Notes: generated from the sequence alone by a model not told the origin. A stretch of 64,000 nt of DNA from Neostethus bicornis (GCA_902685375.1 LR738541.1:29846008-29910007), one strand, 5' to 3'. Counted from the first letter of the stretch, positions 9,390 to 22,100 are shown. A program made the numbers and translations.

Positions 9390-11757
9390 ATCAGAATCAG
9401 AATGCTTTTATTGCCATGTCAATGAGAATATCAGAGACTAGGAACTTGCTTTGATACAGGTGTGCAATAATATAAGATAAAAATAATAAAAAATAAAATA
9501 AATAAAAATAATTTTAACAAAACAGAGTGCTCAGAAAGAAAAAGAAAAGTAGTGCAATGTCATAGAAAATAATAAAAAATAATAAAGATAGTAAAGTGAC
9601 AAAAGGGAGGTGACTAAGAGATGTGGGGTTCAGGTTATAAAGTATTAATTAGACTAACGGCAGAAGGGAAGAAGCTGTTTTTGTGGCGGGACGTTCTGGT
9701 CCGAATGGACCGGAGCCTCCTGCCCGAGGGGAGTCGCTCAAAAAGTCCATGTCCAGGGTGGGAAGGGTCAGCTGCTATCCGACCTGCACACCCCCGAGTC
9801 CTGGAGACGTACAGGTCTTCGAGAGATGGAAGGCTGCAACCGGTCACCTTCTCTGCAGAGCGCACAATGCGCTGCAGTCTGTGTTTGTCCCTGGCTGTGG
9901 CTCCAGCGTACCACACTGTGATGGAGGAGGTGAGGATGGACTCGATGATGGCTGTGTAAAACTGCACCAACATCTGGGCGGGCAGCTTGGCTTTCTTCAA
10001 CTGCCGCAGAAAGTACATCCTCTGCTGGGCCTTTTTGATCAGGGAGCTGATGGACGGCTCCCACTTTAGGTCCTGTGTGATGGTAGTGCCGAGGAAGCGG
10101 AAAGAGTCTACAGTGGTGATGGGGGAGTCTGTCAGTGCAAGGGGGGTAATGGGTGCTATAGCTTTCCTAAAGTCCATGATCATCTCCACTGTCTTCTGAG
10201 CGTTGAGCTCCAGGTTGTTGTTGCTGCACCAGGACACCAGCCGGTCTACCTCCATCCTGTAGGCCGACTCATCACCATCAGAGATGAGCCCGATGAGAGT
10301 GGTGTCGTCCGCAAACTTGATCAGTTTGACAGAGTCATGGCTGGAGGTGCAGCAGTTGGTGTACAGGGAGAAGAGCAGGGGAGAGAGGACACAGCCCTGT
10401 GGAGATCCTGTGTTGATAGTCCGAGAGGTGGAGACATTCTTCCCCAGCCGCACGCACTGCCTCCGGTCTGTCAGGAAGTCAGTAATCCACCTGCAAGTGG
10501 AGTCAGGCACATTGAGCTGGGAGAGCTTGTCCTGAAGCAGGGTAGGGAGGATGGTGTTGAATGCAGAGCTGAAGTCCACAAACAGGATCCTAGCATAGGT
10601 TCCTGGGGAGTCCAGGTGCTGCAGGGTGAAGTGGAGGGCCAGGTTGATAGCGTTGTCTACAGACCTGTTGGCTCTGTAGGCAAACTGCAGAGGGTCCAGA
10701 GAGGGAGAGGTGAAGTGCTTGAGATGAGGGAGAACCAGGCGTTCGAATGACTTCATGACTACAGACGTAAGCGCCACAGGCCTGTAGTCATTAAGTCCAG
10801 TGATACGGGGCTTCTTGGGGACAGGAACGATGGTAGACAGCTTGAAGCAAGCTGGAACGTGGCATGTCTTCAGCGAGGTGTTGAAAATGTCTGTGAAAAC
10901 TGGAGACAGTTCCTCAGCACAGTGTTTCAGGGTGGCAGGGGAGACACCATCTGGGCCCGAAGCTTTCCGAGGGTTTTGCTTGCGGAAGAGCTTGAGCACA
11001 TCCTGTTTTGTCACCAAGAAAGCAGTGGAGGGGGAGGGCTGGTCAGTTGGAGTGACCTCTGTTGTTAATTGGGTAGGGGATGGGAGTGGCTTCAAAGTGT
11101 CTGAAGGTTGTTGATCAGTGAGGGGGGAGGAGAGTGAGACATCAAACCTGGCATAGAAGGTGTTGAGTTTCTCTGCCAGTTGTAAGTCATCAGCAGCTTG
11201 TGGGGCTTTCGGCTTATAGTTTGTAATTTGCCGAAGTGATCTCCAGACAGAGGCGGTGTCATTGACAGAGAATTGGTCCTTCAGGCGTTTATTGTACCTG
11301 GATCTCGCCTGCTGTACCTCTCTCGAGAACCGGTACTTGGCGCCTTTGTAGCTCTCTCTGTCATTGGCTCTGTGAGCTGCTTCCTTTTCCCTCCTGATCT
11401 GTCTTAGTCTGGGTGTGAACCAGGTTTTGTCGTTGTTAAATCTTACCCTGGTTTTTGATGGAATGATGCTGTCCTCACAGAAACGTATGTATGACGTCAC
11501 TGTGTCTGTGTAGTCATCCAGACTATCTGTGGCAGCTCTAAACACACCCCAGTCTGTTGTGTCCAGACACATACGAAGCTCGTCCACAGCTTCGCTGGTC
11601 CACTTCTTGGAAGTCCTCACTGCAGGTTTAGAAAGCTTCAACTTCTGTCTGTATGCCGGGATGAGGTGAACCATGTCATGATCAGAGAAGCCCAGAGCAG
11701 CTCGAGAAACAGCCTTGTAGGCTTTACTGGCTGTAGTGTAGCAGTGATCCGACCTCT
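9390..11757 (-). mobile_element. 5'-truncated L2/CR1-like LINE with an intact RT frame
   Basis: On the minus strand one uninterrupted frame runs from the right edge at about 11757 to the stop at 9635. It begins inside the C-terminal part of an AP-like endonuclease (SDHDMVHL near 11674) and continues through a linker (KASGPDGVSP), a reverse transcriptase with motif A FVDFSSAFN, SPQGCVLSPLLFSLYTN, and the catalytic FADD at about 10310, to the C-terminus. The 3' end carries atcagaatcagaatgctttt-like repeats typical of L2/Rex-type LINE ends. Most of the endonuclease is missing, as in truncated target-primed insertions. Confidence 0.85.
9635..11674 (-). CDS. LINE ORF2 remnant: reverse transcriptase (679 codons from first Met)
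   Basis: The frame encodes the reverse transcriptase of the LINE above. Both catalytic motifs are present: the motif A aspartate in VDFSSAF, and FADD. The C-terminal region contains SITVWYAGATARDKHRLQRI and ends SAVSLINTL. The ATG at 11674 is only the first Met of a 5'-truncated frame, which stays open upstream to about 11757. The motif TNCC has a C where I would expect D (TNDC) in relatives, so the enzyme may be altered. No stop or frameshift suggests a fairly young insertion. It is not a host gene. Confidence 0.8.
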   Translation of the reverse strand: MVHLIPAYRQKLKLSKPAVRTSKKWTSEAVDELRMCLDTTDWGVFRAATDSLDDYTDTVTSYIRFCEDSIIPSKTRVRFNNDKTWFTPRLRQIRREKEAAHRANDRESYKGAKYRFSREVQQARSRYNKRLKDQFSVNDTASVWRSLRQITNYKPKAPQAADDLQLAEKLNTFYARFDVSLSSPLTDQQPSDTLKPLPSPTQLTTEVTPTDQPSPSTAFLVTKQDVLKLFRKQNPRKASGPDGVSPATLKHCAEELSPVFTDIFNTSLKTCHVPACFKLSTIVPVPKKPRITGLNDYRPVALTSVVMKSFERLVLPHLKHFTSPSLDPLQFAYRANRSVDNAINLALHFTLQHLDSPGTYARILFVDFSSAFNTILPTLLQDKLSQLNVPDSTCRWITDFLTDRRQCVRLGKNVSTSRTINTGSPQGCVLSPLLFSLYTNCCTSSHDSVKLIKFADDTTLIGLISDGDESAYRMEVDRLVSWCSNNNLELNAQKTVEMIMDFRKAIAPITPLALTDSPITTVDSFRFLGTTITQDLKWEPSISSLIKKAQQRMYFLRQLKKAKLPAQMLVQFYTAIIESILTSSITVWYAGATARDKHRLQRIVRSAEKVTGCSLPSLEDLYVSRTRGCAGRIAADPSHPGHGLFERLPSGRRLRSIRTRTSRHKNSFFPSAVSLINTL

Positions 11758-11984
11758 ATTTAAAAAAGAGCCAATCCCAATTACATAAAGTTAGATTAAT
11801 GTTACAATTTATTCTATTCATGCTGCCTCTTCGGGGTGTCAAAAGGAGGCACAGCATGAGTTTTTACAACTATACTGTCAGCACAGATTTACGTTACTCC
11901 CCCATACCCATACCATTCAATATCCTTTCAAACTTAATTTCAGTTTTCCATCCTGAAAACACACTAGAACCATTTAAACCTTCT

Positions 11985-12190
11985 CTTCTTCTCCTTTCAG
12001 CATTTCCCTTCAGGGGTCGCCACAGCAAATCAGTTTCTTCCATTTAACCCTATCTCCTGCATCATCTTCGATCATGCCAACTATCTTCATGTCCTTCTTC
12101 ACTGTGTCCATGAACCTGCTCTTTGTTCTTCCACTAGGCCTTCTGCCTAGCGGTTCAAGCCAAATGTGCTCCCTCAATCTCCTCTGCACA
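11985..12190 (-). mobile_element. LINE 3'-end fragment (family A), minus strand
   Basis: It starts with the reverse of the family tail (catttcccttcaggggtcgc) and runs back through the FMDTVKKDMK and KQRAG-like segments. It is truncated at about 12190. Confidence 0.7.
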
Positions 12191-13460
12191 TGTGAAGAGT
12201 AAATTTTTGACCATGCCAGTGTTTGAAAATTGTGGATGTCCTATTTTAGATTTTATTCTAAATTCAAACTATAGCAAAATTCCTAAGCATTGTTTTGAAA
12301 ATTTTGTCAGAGTCCAATCATTATTTTTTCTTGCCAGAAAAGAATAGAACCATGCTTTGTTTTCTAATACCTTACATCATTGAGGCCCTGTTCTCTGGTC
12401 TTCATAATATTTTTTTATAATCAACACACAGACTTAGATGCAAACGGGAATTATCATTTTTTTTACGTTTGCTCTACTGCCTTTTTTTTTTTTTTTTTAA
12501 ATAATCAACCGGTTCAAATGTTCACAAATGTGTGCAGAGATTGCGTGCAGAGTTGCACCTGTAATTCGGGCCACCTGGCTTGGGTAAATTTTATACCTGG
12601 TGAAATAGTGGTAAAAATTCATCTGAAAGTGTTTCGACATTCAGTCACAATTTATCGGAACCTGAACCACAGAGTGAATGTAGAGCCCTATCAGCCTGAC
12701 CACAGTCGGCTGTGTGACAGACCTTCTGTCTGGATTCCAGACAAAACTGCCCCACCTGTTCAATCAAAGAGACAGGTACATACTCAAATGCAGACACACA
12801 CCTAGAAGAAAATATCTTCTCACATTCAGAAATACAGACCATAGACTTCAGTGAAAACAGGTGTAAACTACCCACCTCCAGATCCAAAACCACACATATA
12901 TGTCTTGGCAATCACACGCACCCACACACACACCGCCACCAGAAGGGATTGAAAATCTCACAGCTCTGACCTTGCAGCACGAAAGCTGCTACTCTTCTCT
13001 GTAAAGAAGCATATTCCTTTCATCTACAAATCAAACGGCAGAGCGAAACAACGAGAAAAAAAGAAAAACAAAGACTTCCTACCTAAGATAACACGCAACA
13101 CTTTACGTACATCATGTAGTTTTATTGATCTTTATTCTCTTAACTTACCCAACAAATGAACATAGACAGATGGAGGTCTTACTCTCCAAATTGAAATAGT
13201 ATATTTTACTCTTCCTATAAATCTCCTGACACCAGGTGGACATCTGCAGGTTTTAATATCAACAGATCTCTCCAAAATGCACTTCTTGCCAAATCTTCTC
13301 ACCAAGGCCAAATGGAGTTCATACGAATGATTACACAAGCACTGAAGCAAATCTGATGAAAACCAGATTTAAATGTGCTTTAAATACTTGATCTGTATTT
13401 GAAATATTTTGTTAAACTGTGTGACAAGTGAGAACGATTCACTTTTACTACTGTGATAGC

Positions 13461-13535
13461 AGTTTTATGCATCATAAGCATAAAACTGTATACTTACGAT
13501 GCATTATTAGTATGCATCGTAAACATAGCAAGTAT
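13461..13535. repeat. Overlapping inverted repeats (hairpin cluster 1)
   Basis: Two adjacent perfect inverted repeats are seen. The first has 10-bp arms, agttttatgc 13461-13470 and gcataaaact 13478-13487. The second has 11-bp arms, ttacgatgcat 13494-13504 and atgcatcgtaa 13512-13522. A third pair, tatactt at about 13489 and aagtata at about 13530, encloses the second. Confidence 0.8.
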
Positions 13536-15694
13536 AGAAAGCATTTTAAAGAAATAAGAGCGTGGACGTCCTATGGTGGTCAAAGAAATATTTCTGCTTT
13601 TCTGTTTTAGTCCAGTGGTTAGCCTAATAAGGAAATTTCAGATGGAAAAAAAAATTTGGGTTGGCACTTCAGTGGAAAGCGCTCACTACCCAAGCAGTCT
13701 GCCCAATAGGGCAGGGGCATTGGCTCCCAACACTGATCCAATATTACCCAAGCAGCAGGATCCAATGAACCTGTCAGAAGGAGGTTAGCAAAGTTAAACC
13801 CTTTTACCACACGCCTCACTGCTCAGGGCCAACCACCAGCTCATCCAACTGTCCACTTACAGCCACAAAGCATGGCCCCTGTCAGAGAATGTTAAAGGGT
13901 CATTGACACTGATGCCCTTCCACATGTGAGACTTCAGAAACCAATGAGTCATGCTTGATGTATTGACTTCTTTGCTAATAGCCAGAGAAATCTGCTGTTT
14001 GTGGATTGTGTTTTCCTAGAGCGTCAATTTGGCAGCAGAAGAGTCATAACGAGGAGGAGGGAGTGTCTCCTTATTTTCTCGTCTGCTCTCTGTGTCTTCC
14101 AAGACATCACCCAGCTGGCAGATGGGATGTGGAGATGAGATCGTAGAGAGTGTTTAAGCCCAAACCACAGGGAGCTTTTTCAGGGTCGATGGATAACAGA
14201 TAATCCGAGGGCACGGGTGAGGGGATTACAAATCTTGCAGGAAGACCTCTGCTGTTGAGACTTGCTGTGGGGCACCTTCCATGAGTCACCCCTGTGACAT
14301 TTGGCTGTGATGATAGTTGTCAATGTCAGCTAAACGTGTGTCATAATATCAGAAAGACTAGAAACTTGATGGCTCCATTTCATAAACACGGGTGCGACAT
14401 ACCAACGTTCATTTGTTGCATAACTCTAAATACACAATAAATTATTAAATTAAATAACCGTTTTAACTTCCAGTTGCATTTTAAATCTAAATTGTGTCGC
14501 CCATCTATTTAAAAATTGACCATAGCCATATTTTATGATCAAGCTTACACTTGAATGGCTTCTGTAATTTAAATTTTTTTATTTATTTTGCTTCCTCCGA
14601 CTCTGGGGTTGTTGGCACCACCTGAGCGATGTCAGGATGCATTTCCTCTCATGCAAGTGAAGGGGTCTGCCACTGTGCCACAATCTGCACTCGCTTCTCA
14701 GGCAGGCTAAACCCTTTGACACCACAGTTTTTAATTAAAATTACATTAGAAGTAATCAGCCGGAAGAGTTGGGAATGGAGGTCAGTAGCATTTATGAAGG
14801 GGTGGTAGGGAAAACAAGGATGTAGAGTTCAATTCTAAGCATTGATGCAGAGTTGATCGTTGTTTTTTATCATTTACTAATTACACTTTTCCATCTCTTT
14901 TCTTTATTTAGTATAAATTTACCCAATTTTTTTTAACTTTTTTCCTTCAAGTAGATGAACTTCAAGAAAAAAATACTTTGAAAGTTCACTTTGGTGTGTT
15001 CAGTTTCAGTCCAGTGTAATTCCAGAAATATGTTTGAAAAATTAAGTTATAAAAAGTCTTTTTATGCCTTCTGTTTCCTAAAAAGGAGACTCATTCAGGT
15101 TTCTCACTGCATCTTTAAAAAGGAGAGCAAAATGTTAATACAACTTTCTTTTTCCCAGAAACTGGGAAGAAAGGACTGAAGAAAAAAAGGCTACAAAGAC
15201 CCCATTCGTTCTCACTTGAGGGGCTCTCACCAAGATAATTATAAGCTTTATGAAAGTACACAGCAGAAAGTAGTAGAAACCTACCAAAAGAATGGAGATA
15301 CAGGAGGAGGAAAATTACTTTTCCCCTTTGCTTTTGCTTTATGCCCCCTTTAACTAGAGATGAGACGGCAATGGATGGAGGAGGCCTTCTTCAGCAGGCA
15401 TCCTGTGGCTTTTAGCGGAACGGCAAAAGGAACGAGGGACAGCCCTTCTTGTGTTTCTTCCATTCATTAAGGCAGGACACCTTTGACCATTGTACAATGA
15501 CCAGTGTTTCCTCATTACAAGGTCCATCTTGATGAAAAGATGAGGAGAACAGAAATGGGGATGAGCAGTACAGGAGGGGCAAAAAGAGAAGACTCTACTA
15601 TTTGAATGGGAGTTTGCTATAGAATCCACTAGCACTAAACAACACCATAGAGTACATCTTGTCTTTTGATCAAGTTCTTTCTTCATTTCGTTTT

Positions 15695-15740
15695 CCTTTC
15701 TCTCTCCTTTTTACCAGCCTTTCTCTCTCCTTTTTACCAG
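15695..15740 (+). repeat. 23-bp perfect tandem duplication
   Basis: The unit is a polypyrimidine tract ending in ttaccag, present twice without mismatch (15695-15717, 15718-15740). Each unit looks like a splice acceptor, but no exon follows. Confidence 0.85.
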
Positions 15741-16827
15741 AATATGATCCTCTCTCGGCTTCTGTACCCGCATCAGATGCACTAAGCTGAGTGTCTGAAT
15801 GCAGTGGATTATCTAAAAAGAAAAGTTTGTACCTGTTGAAAAGCTATCCTTGGTTTCTTAGCTCGTTAATGCCAACAAAAAGCAGCCATAGCAGATGGTC
15901 AGAGGACACCACATGCTGCGGAGAGCCTTTCAGACATGTCCCTAATAAGAATGCAGTGGTGAGAGCTCCTCTGAATGCATGCAGGGGGAGAGGTAGATAG
16001 GTAGGAAGAAGAAAAGAAAAGAGAGGAAAAAACATCTTTTTACCTCTCCATCTATAATTACTCCAAATGAAGAATAGAAGGCAGAAATGGTTGGGGAGAC
16101 TTTCCATTATAACAGAAAAAAGCTGTCAAAGAGAAAAGGCAAAGCACAAGATCGATAGTTTTTTTAATGGATGAAAAGAAAGAAGAACATCTCAAAGTAA
16201 CTGGGCATTTTCCTCTGAGCGTGACCGTATGTGTAAGTTCTAAGAAATCCCGTCTATAGTTTTATCTTAAAGTACATTATCTATCATTGCCACAAAATTG
16301 ATATTTTTCAATGTATTATATAGTTTATTTTCCTATTTTGTTTCTTCACTAGGATTCCCAAATTGTGTTCAAATCTCCCAGCATTTTTTTTACTATTTAT
16401 AATTTTTCTTCACTCGGTATTCGTCAGTATCAGAAAAAAATATTTCTCTGTTTGCTGGATTGGGTGGATTTATGACATGCTGACTGAGGAGGAAGTATCA
16501 TCTTGTGCTGTAAATGGCTTGTGAATATTTTCACACTTTCATAGGGAGAGAGTCATGTGTGGTGAAGCTTTAGGAGAGGTCAAACTTGGACAGCATTTAT
16601 CTTGTCATCGGGCCTTTCACACCTTAATACACAACTTCACCCAGCAGGCAGAGCATCGGACAAAGTGCTGCTATGGAGAAAAAAGGAGAAACAACTAAAT
16701 CATTTGTACAGCTTTATTGTCTTCAAAAATTATCCAGCGTCAACAAAATGAAGACATGCTAATTGTAGAGCGACTTCGACTACACCCAACACTAAATAGT
16801 CAGGAAAACTCCCAGATGATTCTAGAA

Positions 16828-17297
16828 CAAGGGTGCTCATTCCATTACGTCGATCGCGATCGACTGGTCGATCGCAAAGGCATTATGAGTAGATCGCCTG
16901 GCATTGAAAAAAAAGTTAAAAAAAGCCTATAATCAACCTCACAATGACATCTGACCTGAAGTCAGCTGCTAGAGTCTTTTTTTTTTTTTTTTTCAAAAGA
17001 AGTGTCAATCTAGCGGCTTTTCTGCTGTTACTGGAGATTTTGGGAGTCTGTGACATGAAATCACGATGTTTAGCCTGTAATCAATAAGCAGCCCGCAGTG
17101 CTGCTGTGGCCCCTCCCCCTCGCAAAGCGCTGCGAGTGTGTGTGTGCGTATGTAACAAATCATGTTGTAGGGGTAGTTACAGCAGGCTGGAAACGGCAGG
17201 CTGTTGGGGTTTGCAATGGTAACATGGGACTGGTAGATCTCAGGAGGTTTGATATTTGTAAAGTAGATCTTGGGACAAAAAAGGTTGGGCACCCCTG
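16828..17297. mobile_element. hAT-type MITE with perfect 8-bp target-site duplication
   Basis: The 470-bp element starts caagggtgctcattcc and ends in the reverse complement of caggggtgcccaacc, giving imperfect terminal inverted repeats of hAT (Charlie-like) type. The 8-bp duplication ttctagaa flanks it exactly (16820-16827 and 17298-17305). No transposase frame is present. The left end is rich in cgatcg palindromes. Confidence 0.88.
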
Positions 17298-17305
17298 TTC
17301 TAGAA

Positions 17306-17764
17306 TACAACAACTCCAAAAGTGTCAGCTCCATCAAAGACTGAAGGACGACCTGCACATGATGACCCGCAACCAGATTCCACCAGCACAAAAGAGAAAT
17401 GTTGATGGCACCCTAACCCAGTGGACGCAAGACAAAAGTTAAGCGGAGAGCTAATACTCTTTTGGCTTCAGAGCTTCTCATTCTCTTAAGTGAGACCCTG
17501 TCAAGGAATGATTCCAAGAATTTTTAAAACCATTAGCTACGTGTGCATGTCTGTGTGTGGAGTGATGGGTGGCCTCGCATTACTGTCCCATTAACCCTGA
17601 ACAAACTTCAATGTCAAGTTGAAAAGTTGTAACTGAACCAAAGAGTTTGGCTAACACCCAAAATTAGCCAGTAAAAATACCACCTAGAGTAGTATTTTCA
17701 ATGATGCAATGATCATTTTCAATGATTGAATCCAACTGGCTTAACCTAACCTACAGAAAGCTGA
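17306..17764. other. Intergenic, nothing recognised
   Basis: No exon or named repeat is visible in this stretch. Confidence 0.4.
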
Positions 17765-18065
17765 GTTCTTTTTCTTCTTCTTTTTGGCATTTCTCTTCAG
17801 CGGTCGCCACAGCAAGTCAGTTTCTTCCATCTAACCCTATCTGCTGCATCTTCTTCGGTAACCCCAACTATCTTCAAATCTTTCTTCACTGTATCCATGA
17901 ACCTCCTCTTTGGTCTTTCTCTAGGCTTCTTTCCTGGTGGTTCCAAACCCAGCATCATTCTGCCAATGTGCTCTCTTTCTCCTCTGCACATGCTCAAACC
18001 ATCTCAGTCTGGCTTCTCTGACTTTATCTCCAAAACCTCTAACATGTGCTGTTCCTCTGATATAC
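17765..18065 (-). mobile_element. LINE 3'-end fragment (family A), minus strand
   Basis: On the minus strand it encodes pieces of the family C-terminus: GDKVREARL-like, EREHIGRMMLGLEPPGKKP and KRRFMDTVKKDLK, ending in the family tail at 17790. The frame is broken and 5'-truncated near 18065. Confidence 0.75.
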
Positions 18066-18819
18066 TGATTTCAGATATACAGTACTCATACAATTTCCCA
18101 GTATTAGGTCTAAATTTTGTCACAATTTCCATTCCTCAGAAGGAACAGTATCTGAACCTCCATTTACAAGGAATGGCAAAATATTTGCTCAGTTTTAGGG
18201 AATGACAGAAAAAAACTTTTGTTTTCAAGATATCAATTATTGATTAAAATCTTTGAGATGATGACCACCAGAAAACGTTTGAGATTTATTTATGCCTCTT
18301 CATAGGATCTGTGAGATATGAACAATAAAACTGGTGAAAAGCAGCTCACGACTTAAAATGAAAATCTAAACAGTATCTTTATCCAATCTGCTTATTGAGT
18401 ACTCACTCTCTTTTCATTTGTGTGTGTCTGTGCATTAGGCAGAAGCAAGAGTAAACATGGTACGAAAGAACATGGAACAGGCATGTGAGGGTAGGTGCTA
18501 AAATATACAGTGAGAAAAACATTGAGAATGTAGCTGAACAGCAAATGAATGAATAAATATGAAGAGGTGTTTTTTAAAGGTAATAAATTATTATCATTTC
18601 AATCAGAGCAAAAATGTACATCTGAAAATTTTAAATTGGTTTTGTGAAATCTTATTGTCTTGTGATTTTGATTTTATACCATCAATATTATCTTATTATT
18701 CATCTAAATTTAGATTGATATCTATTTCCAATTATGTTTCCCTCCTTCTTTAAATGGTTGTGCAGTCATTTCTAATTGAACTGGTAAAATGACAAAGACA
18801 CTTATCAACATGAAACAGA

Positions 18820-19125
18820 CAGGGATTCTTCTTCTCCTTTCAGCATTTCCCTTCAGGGCTCGCAACAGCAAGTCAGTTTCTTCTGTCTAATCCCGTCTCC
18901 CGCATCCTCTTCGGTCACGCCAACTATCTTCATGTCTTCCTTCACTGTATCCATGAGCCTCCTCTTTGGTCTTCCTCTAGGCCTCTTGCCTGGATGTTCC
19001 AAACCCAGCCTCCTTCTGCCGGTGTACTCTCGCTCCTCTGCACTTGTCCAAACCATCTCAGTTCTGGCCTCTCTGACTTTTTCACCAAAACCTCTAACAT
19101 GTGCTGTTCCTCTGACATACTCAGA
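18820..19125 (-). mobile_element. LINE 3'-end fragment (family A), minus strand
   Basis: It is a second copy 0.8 kb from the previous one in the same orientation, with similar limits. It reads YVRGTAHVRGFGEKVREAR, then GKRPRGRPKRRLMDTVKEDM in one frame. Differences between the two copies argue for separate insertions or an old duplication. Confidence 0.75.
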
Positions 19126-22100
19126 AAAAGAAACCATAAAAGAACAGATTGGGAGCATTTCCTTTCTTAAAAACAGCAATTACTGATCTCAACGCTTCAT
19201 ATTTTTTTCCATTGACTGAATTCCCTTGCTGATTAAATTGCATTTACCAATACAGAAGGTTTCCTGATGAAAAGCAAAGTATGGTACAAGGGGGAAATGT
19301 CACATGGGTGTCACTAAAGATGTAATAAGCACAGATTTGGGTCAGAACATCACTCGGTATTATGTGATTCTCCCACTTAACCTTGGTAGAGTTGAGTAAC
19401 ACCTTTCGAGTTGTTTTTTTTTTTTTTGCGAAAGTGTTCCAACCTGGAGGAAGAATTAATAGCTATGATGTAATCCCTGAAAAATGTGTTTTTTTACTTG
19501 AGAATTATTTAGTTATTTTAATCAAAATTTTCTAATTAAATGTACATACAGTAGTTCTCCAATAGTAAACTTGAGGGGCTCAAATTGACTAGTTTTAATC
19601 ACTGATAAATCACTCGTTTTAATCTTGAGAACTTCATAAAGACTTTGACAATGTCTCAATGCTTTTCTCAACACATTTGCAAACCTTTCTAAAAAAAAAA
19701 TTCACAACAGTGGTGAACATGGAAATCAATGTGACAGAAAAAAAAAATGTTTATTGTGGTTATTATGTCAGAGGGGTTCATTTTTCTCCCAAACTTCCAA
19801 ACAAAGCTGATTAATTAACTCAGGGGCTTATACCTCTGAACCATAAAGAGCTTGCAAATTACCTTGGGGAAAATGATTAAAACCATGGAAAATAATAAAT
19901 CAATCAATGAATCTAATGAACCTTGTCTGTCGTTGCTGTTTTTTTTTTTTCCTCACTGGTTGTCACTGTCATCCATGGAATAACAATACAAAAGAAGGAG
20001 ATCACAGTTAAATTACCAATCACAATGTGATACCAATGTCAGCAGAATCCCTGTATGAGAAAAAGACAATCAATGTTCTGGGCGTCTGTTACAAGAGTGA
20101 ATGCAAAGCAGAAACAAAATCATTTCTATGCTAGTAAAGAAAAGGACTCTACTTTCATTCAGCTGCTGCCTCTTTTATAAAACACATTTGCCACCACATT
20201 TCTACAAATGCTATATTCAAAAGCTAAATTTATGAATTAAAAAAACAATGGCTCCAAGTAAATAACAAATATTTTTATTAATCTTAATCATTTAGATTTA
20301 GCCAATGCACCGAGGTGGGTCATGACAAATTACTCAACTCTTAACAAGAAGATAATTTGGATTGAAGCTTAGTTATTGAGGATGCTGCACCAATCTGTTA
20401 CCAATATTTTTATGCAATCATGTGTTAATGATTGTTAACACTTTTTGTATCTTAATACATGACCCAGGAACAAACTAAAGCTGCCATTCCATCAGGACTG
20501 CTGTTAATGGCAGATTGATGAGAGGAAACTTTTAACAGTACAGATTGGGTGATAATGAGTGAGTGCTCGGAACAAGACTCATTTGGCTGCAGACTATTTA
20601 GAAGTTTCTGTAGGAGATGTCATCTGGGAAGTCATGGGTCTTGGCTGAGTTAAGATGAATCTCTTATGTGAAGTTGTGATTGAGCTGAATGAGTTAATCA
20701 CCGATGAAGTGTTCTCTTGTGTTATGATAGAAACAGAAGGAATAAACGTTGCAGTCATGATGGGATTTTTTTTCTTTTTTAACAGAATAGCAGCTTTAAA
20801 GCTTTCCGAAGTTCACGGTGAAGTTGTTACAACTGTTGCTCTACCAATGACTCAAAGAAATCAACACTTCAGAGTTTTAATGGATTTTTTGTACTTTTTC
20901 TAAGATTTTAACTTAACTTTTTCTTTCTTTATCTATCTTTCCTTTTATTTCTTTTCCAAAAACTAAGAGCACATCATTTTGTTTTTGTCTTTATCTTTCA
21001 CATTATCATGAAGCTACTTTCTGGACCATCTTTCCTGAAAACCACTGACTTAATCCCAATGGGTCTAATTGAAGAATGTGGTTTGAACAAACATTTCTTT
21101 ATCCACCTCCTGTATTTGGAAAGGGATATTCTGAGAGATAGTCTTGTAGTATAAAGTCATGCAAACAGGATCTCATTAGCAAATGCAAATGAGAAAACAC
21201 CCAATCTTCACAGAGAGGCAGAAGTGTATCTCCATGGGATAGCTGGAACATGACAGTTCACCAACTGCCCCCACGCTGAGCACCAAATGTGATGGTCCGC
21301 TCCTGCTGCTGATCTTAACAGGATCTAGGACCAAACCATAAATTTAAGCAAAGAGGGGAGACAAGGACGTGGGTCACAATATACCCTAACCTTTTGCTTT
21401 GAAAGCAAATCTTGATCACAATTTTTAACTGTTTAAATTTGCCGACAATCCATTCATTTTTGTATTTTTTTTCACCAAACATGTTTCTGTCTCATTTACA
21501 ACTTTTCAAACTTTTTCTTTTTGGATACTTAGAGATTTAATATGAAAGTTTTCATTTGGCACATCATTTTCTGACTTATGTTTTATGGAGTGAAGTCTAG
21601 TTTGTGAAACTATGTAAGAAATGAGTTGTAAATTTTTTTAATGAGGAACACTGATTCTCAAACCAAACTTCTCTTTCCTGTATGATTTTTTCAGACAGCT
21701 AAACATCTATGATGGGGGAAAAAGTTGGGATCACTTTCAGTTCAAGTGATAATGAATTTGATCCATGAGATCCAAGGCTTGGAGAGATTTAAATATTTCC
21801 AAAAGTGAGACAATCTACCCAACCAATCACAGCTCCTGTTTGAGGATGTGTCCGTCGTGACATCAGAAGCTGTGATGGAGGAAGTTGGTGGCATTTCTCC
21901 AGACCAACAGACCGTCTGCTGTCAGCAGGGTAGCAGTGGCCTAGGGCAGAATCATGATGGCCAGGTCACCAGCTTTTTCCTCCTGCCTGGCAGGACCATT
22001 GCAGGGGGCGTGATCGGCAGTATGGCAAGATGTCAGAAACAGCCCTTTAGATGTGTCAAAAAGCAGGCACAGCTAGAGGAAGCTGTTCATTGAGCGTGGA

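Larger units (their letters stand above)
12190..16827. other. Gene-free region; no exon recognised
   Basis: No coding exon is supported. The stretch 13850-14330 is less simple in composition than its surroundings and could hold a conserved regulatory element of the eomes neighbourhood, but only cross-species alignment could show this. A set of overlapping inverted repeats at 13461-13535 and a 23-bp tandem repeat at 15695-15740 are listed separately. Confidence 0.4.

Noticed and set aside
9683..11114. Plus-strand and alternative-frame ORFs of 70-137 codons across the LINE
   Set aside because: They are antisense or out-of-frame shadows of the reverse transcriptase, without known motifs.
12380..12805. 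A 141-codon plus-strand ORF
   Set aside because: It starts in AT-rich sequence, has low-complexity Phe-rich content and no recognisable domain, splice context or neighbour support.
21848..22093. An 81-codon plus-strand ORF with balanced composition
   Set aside because: No domain or splice sites support it. A single short frame in 4.8 kb of gene-free DNA is expected by chance.
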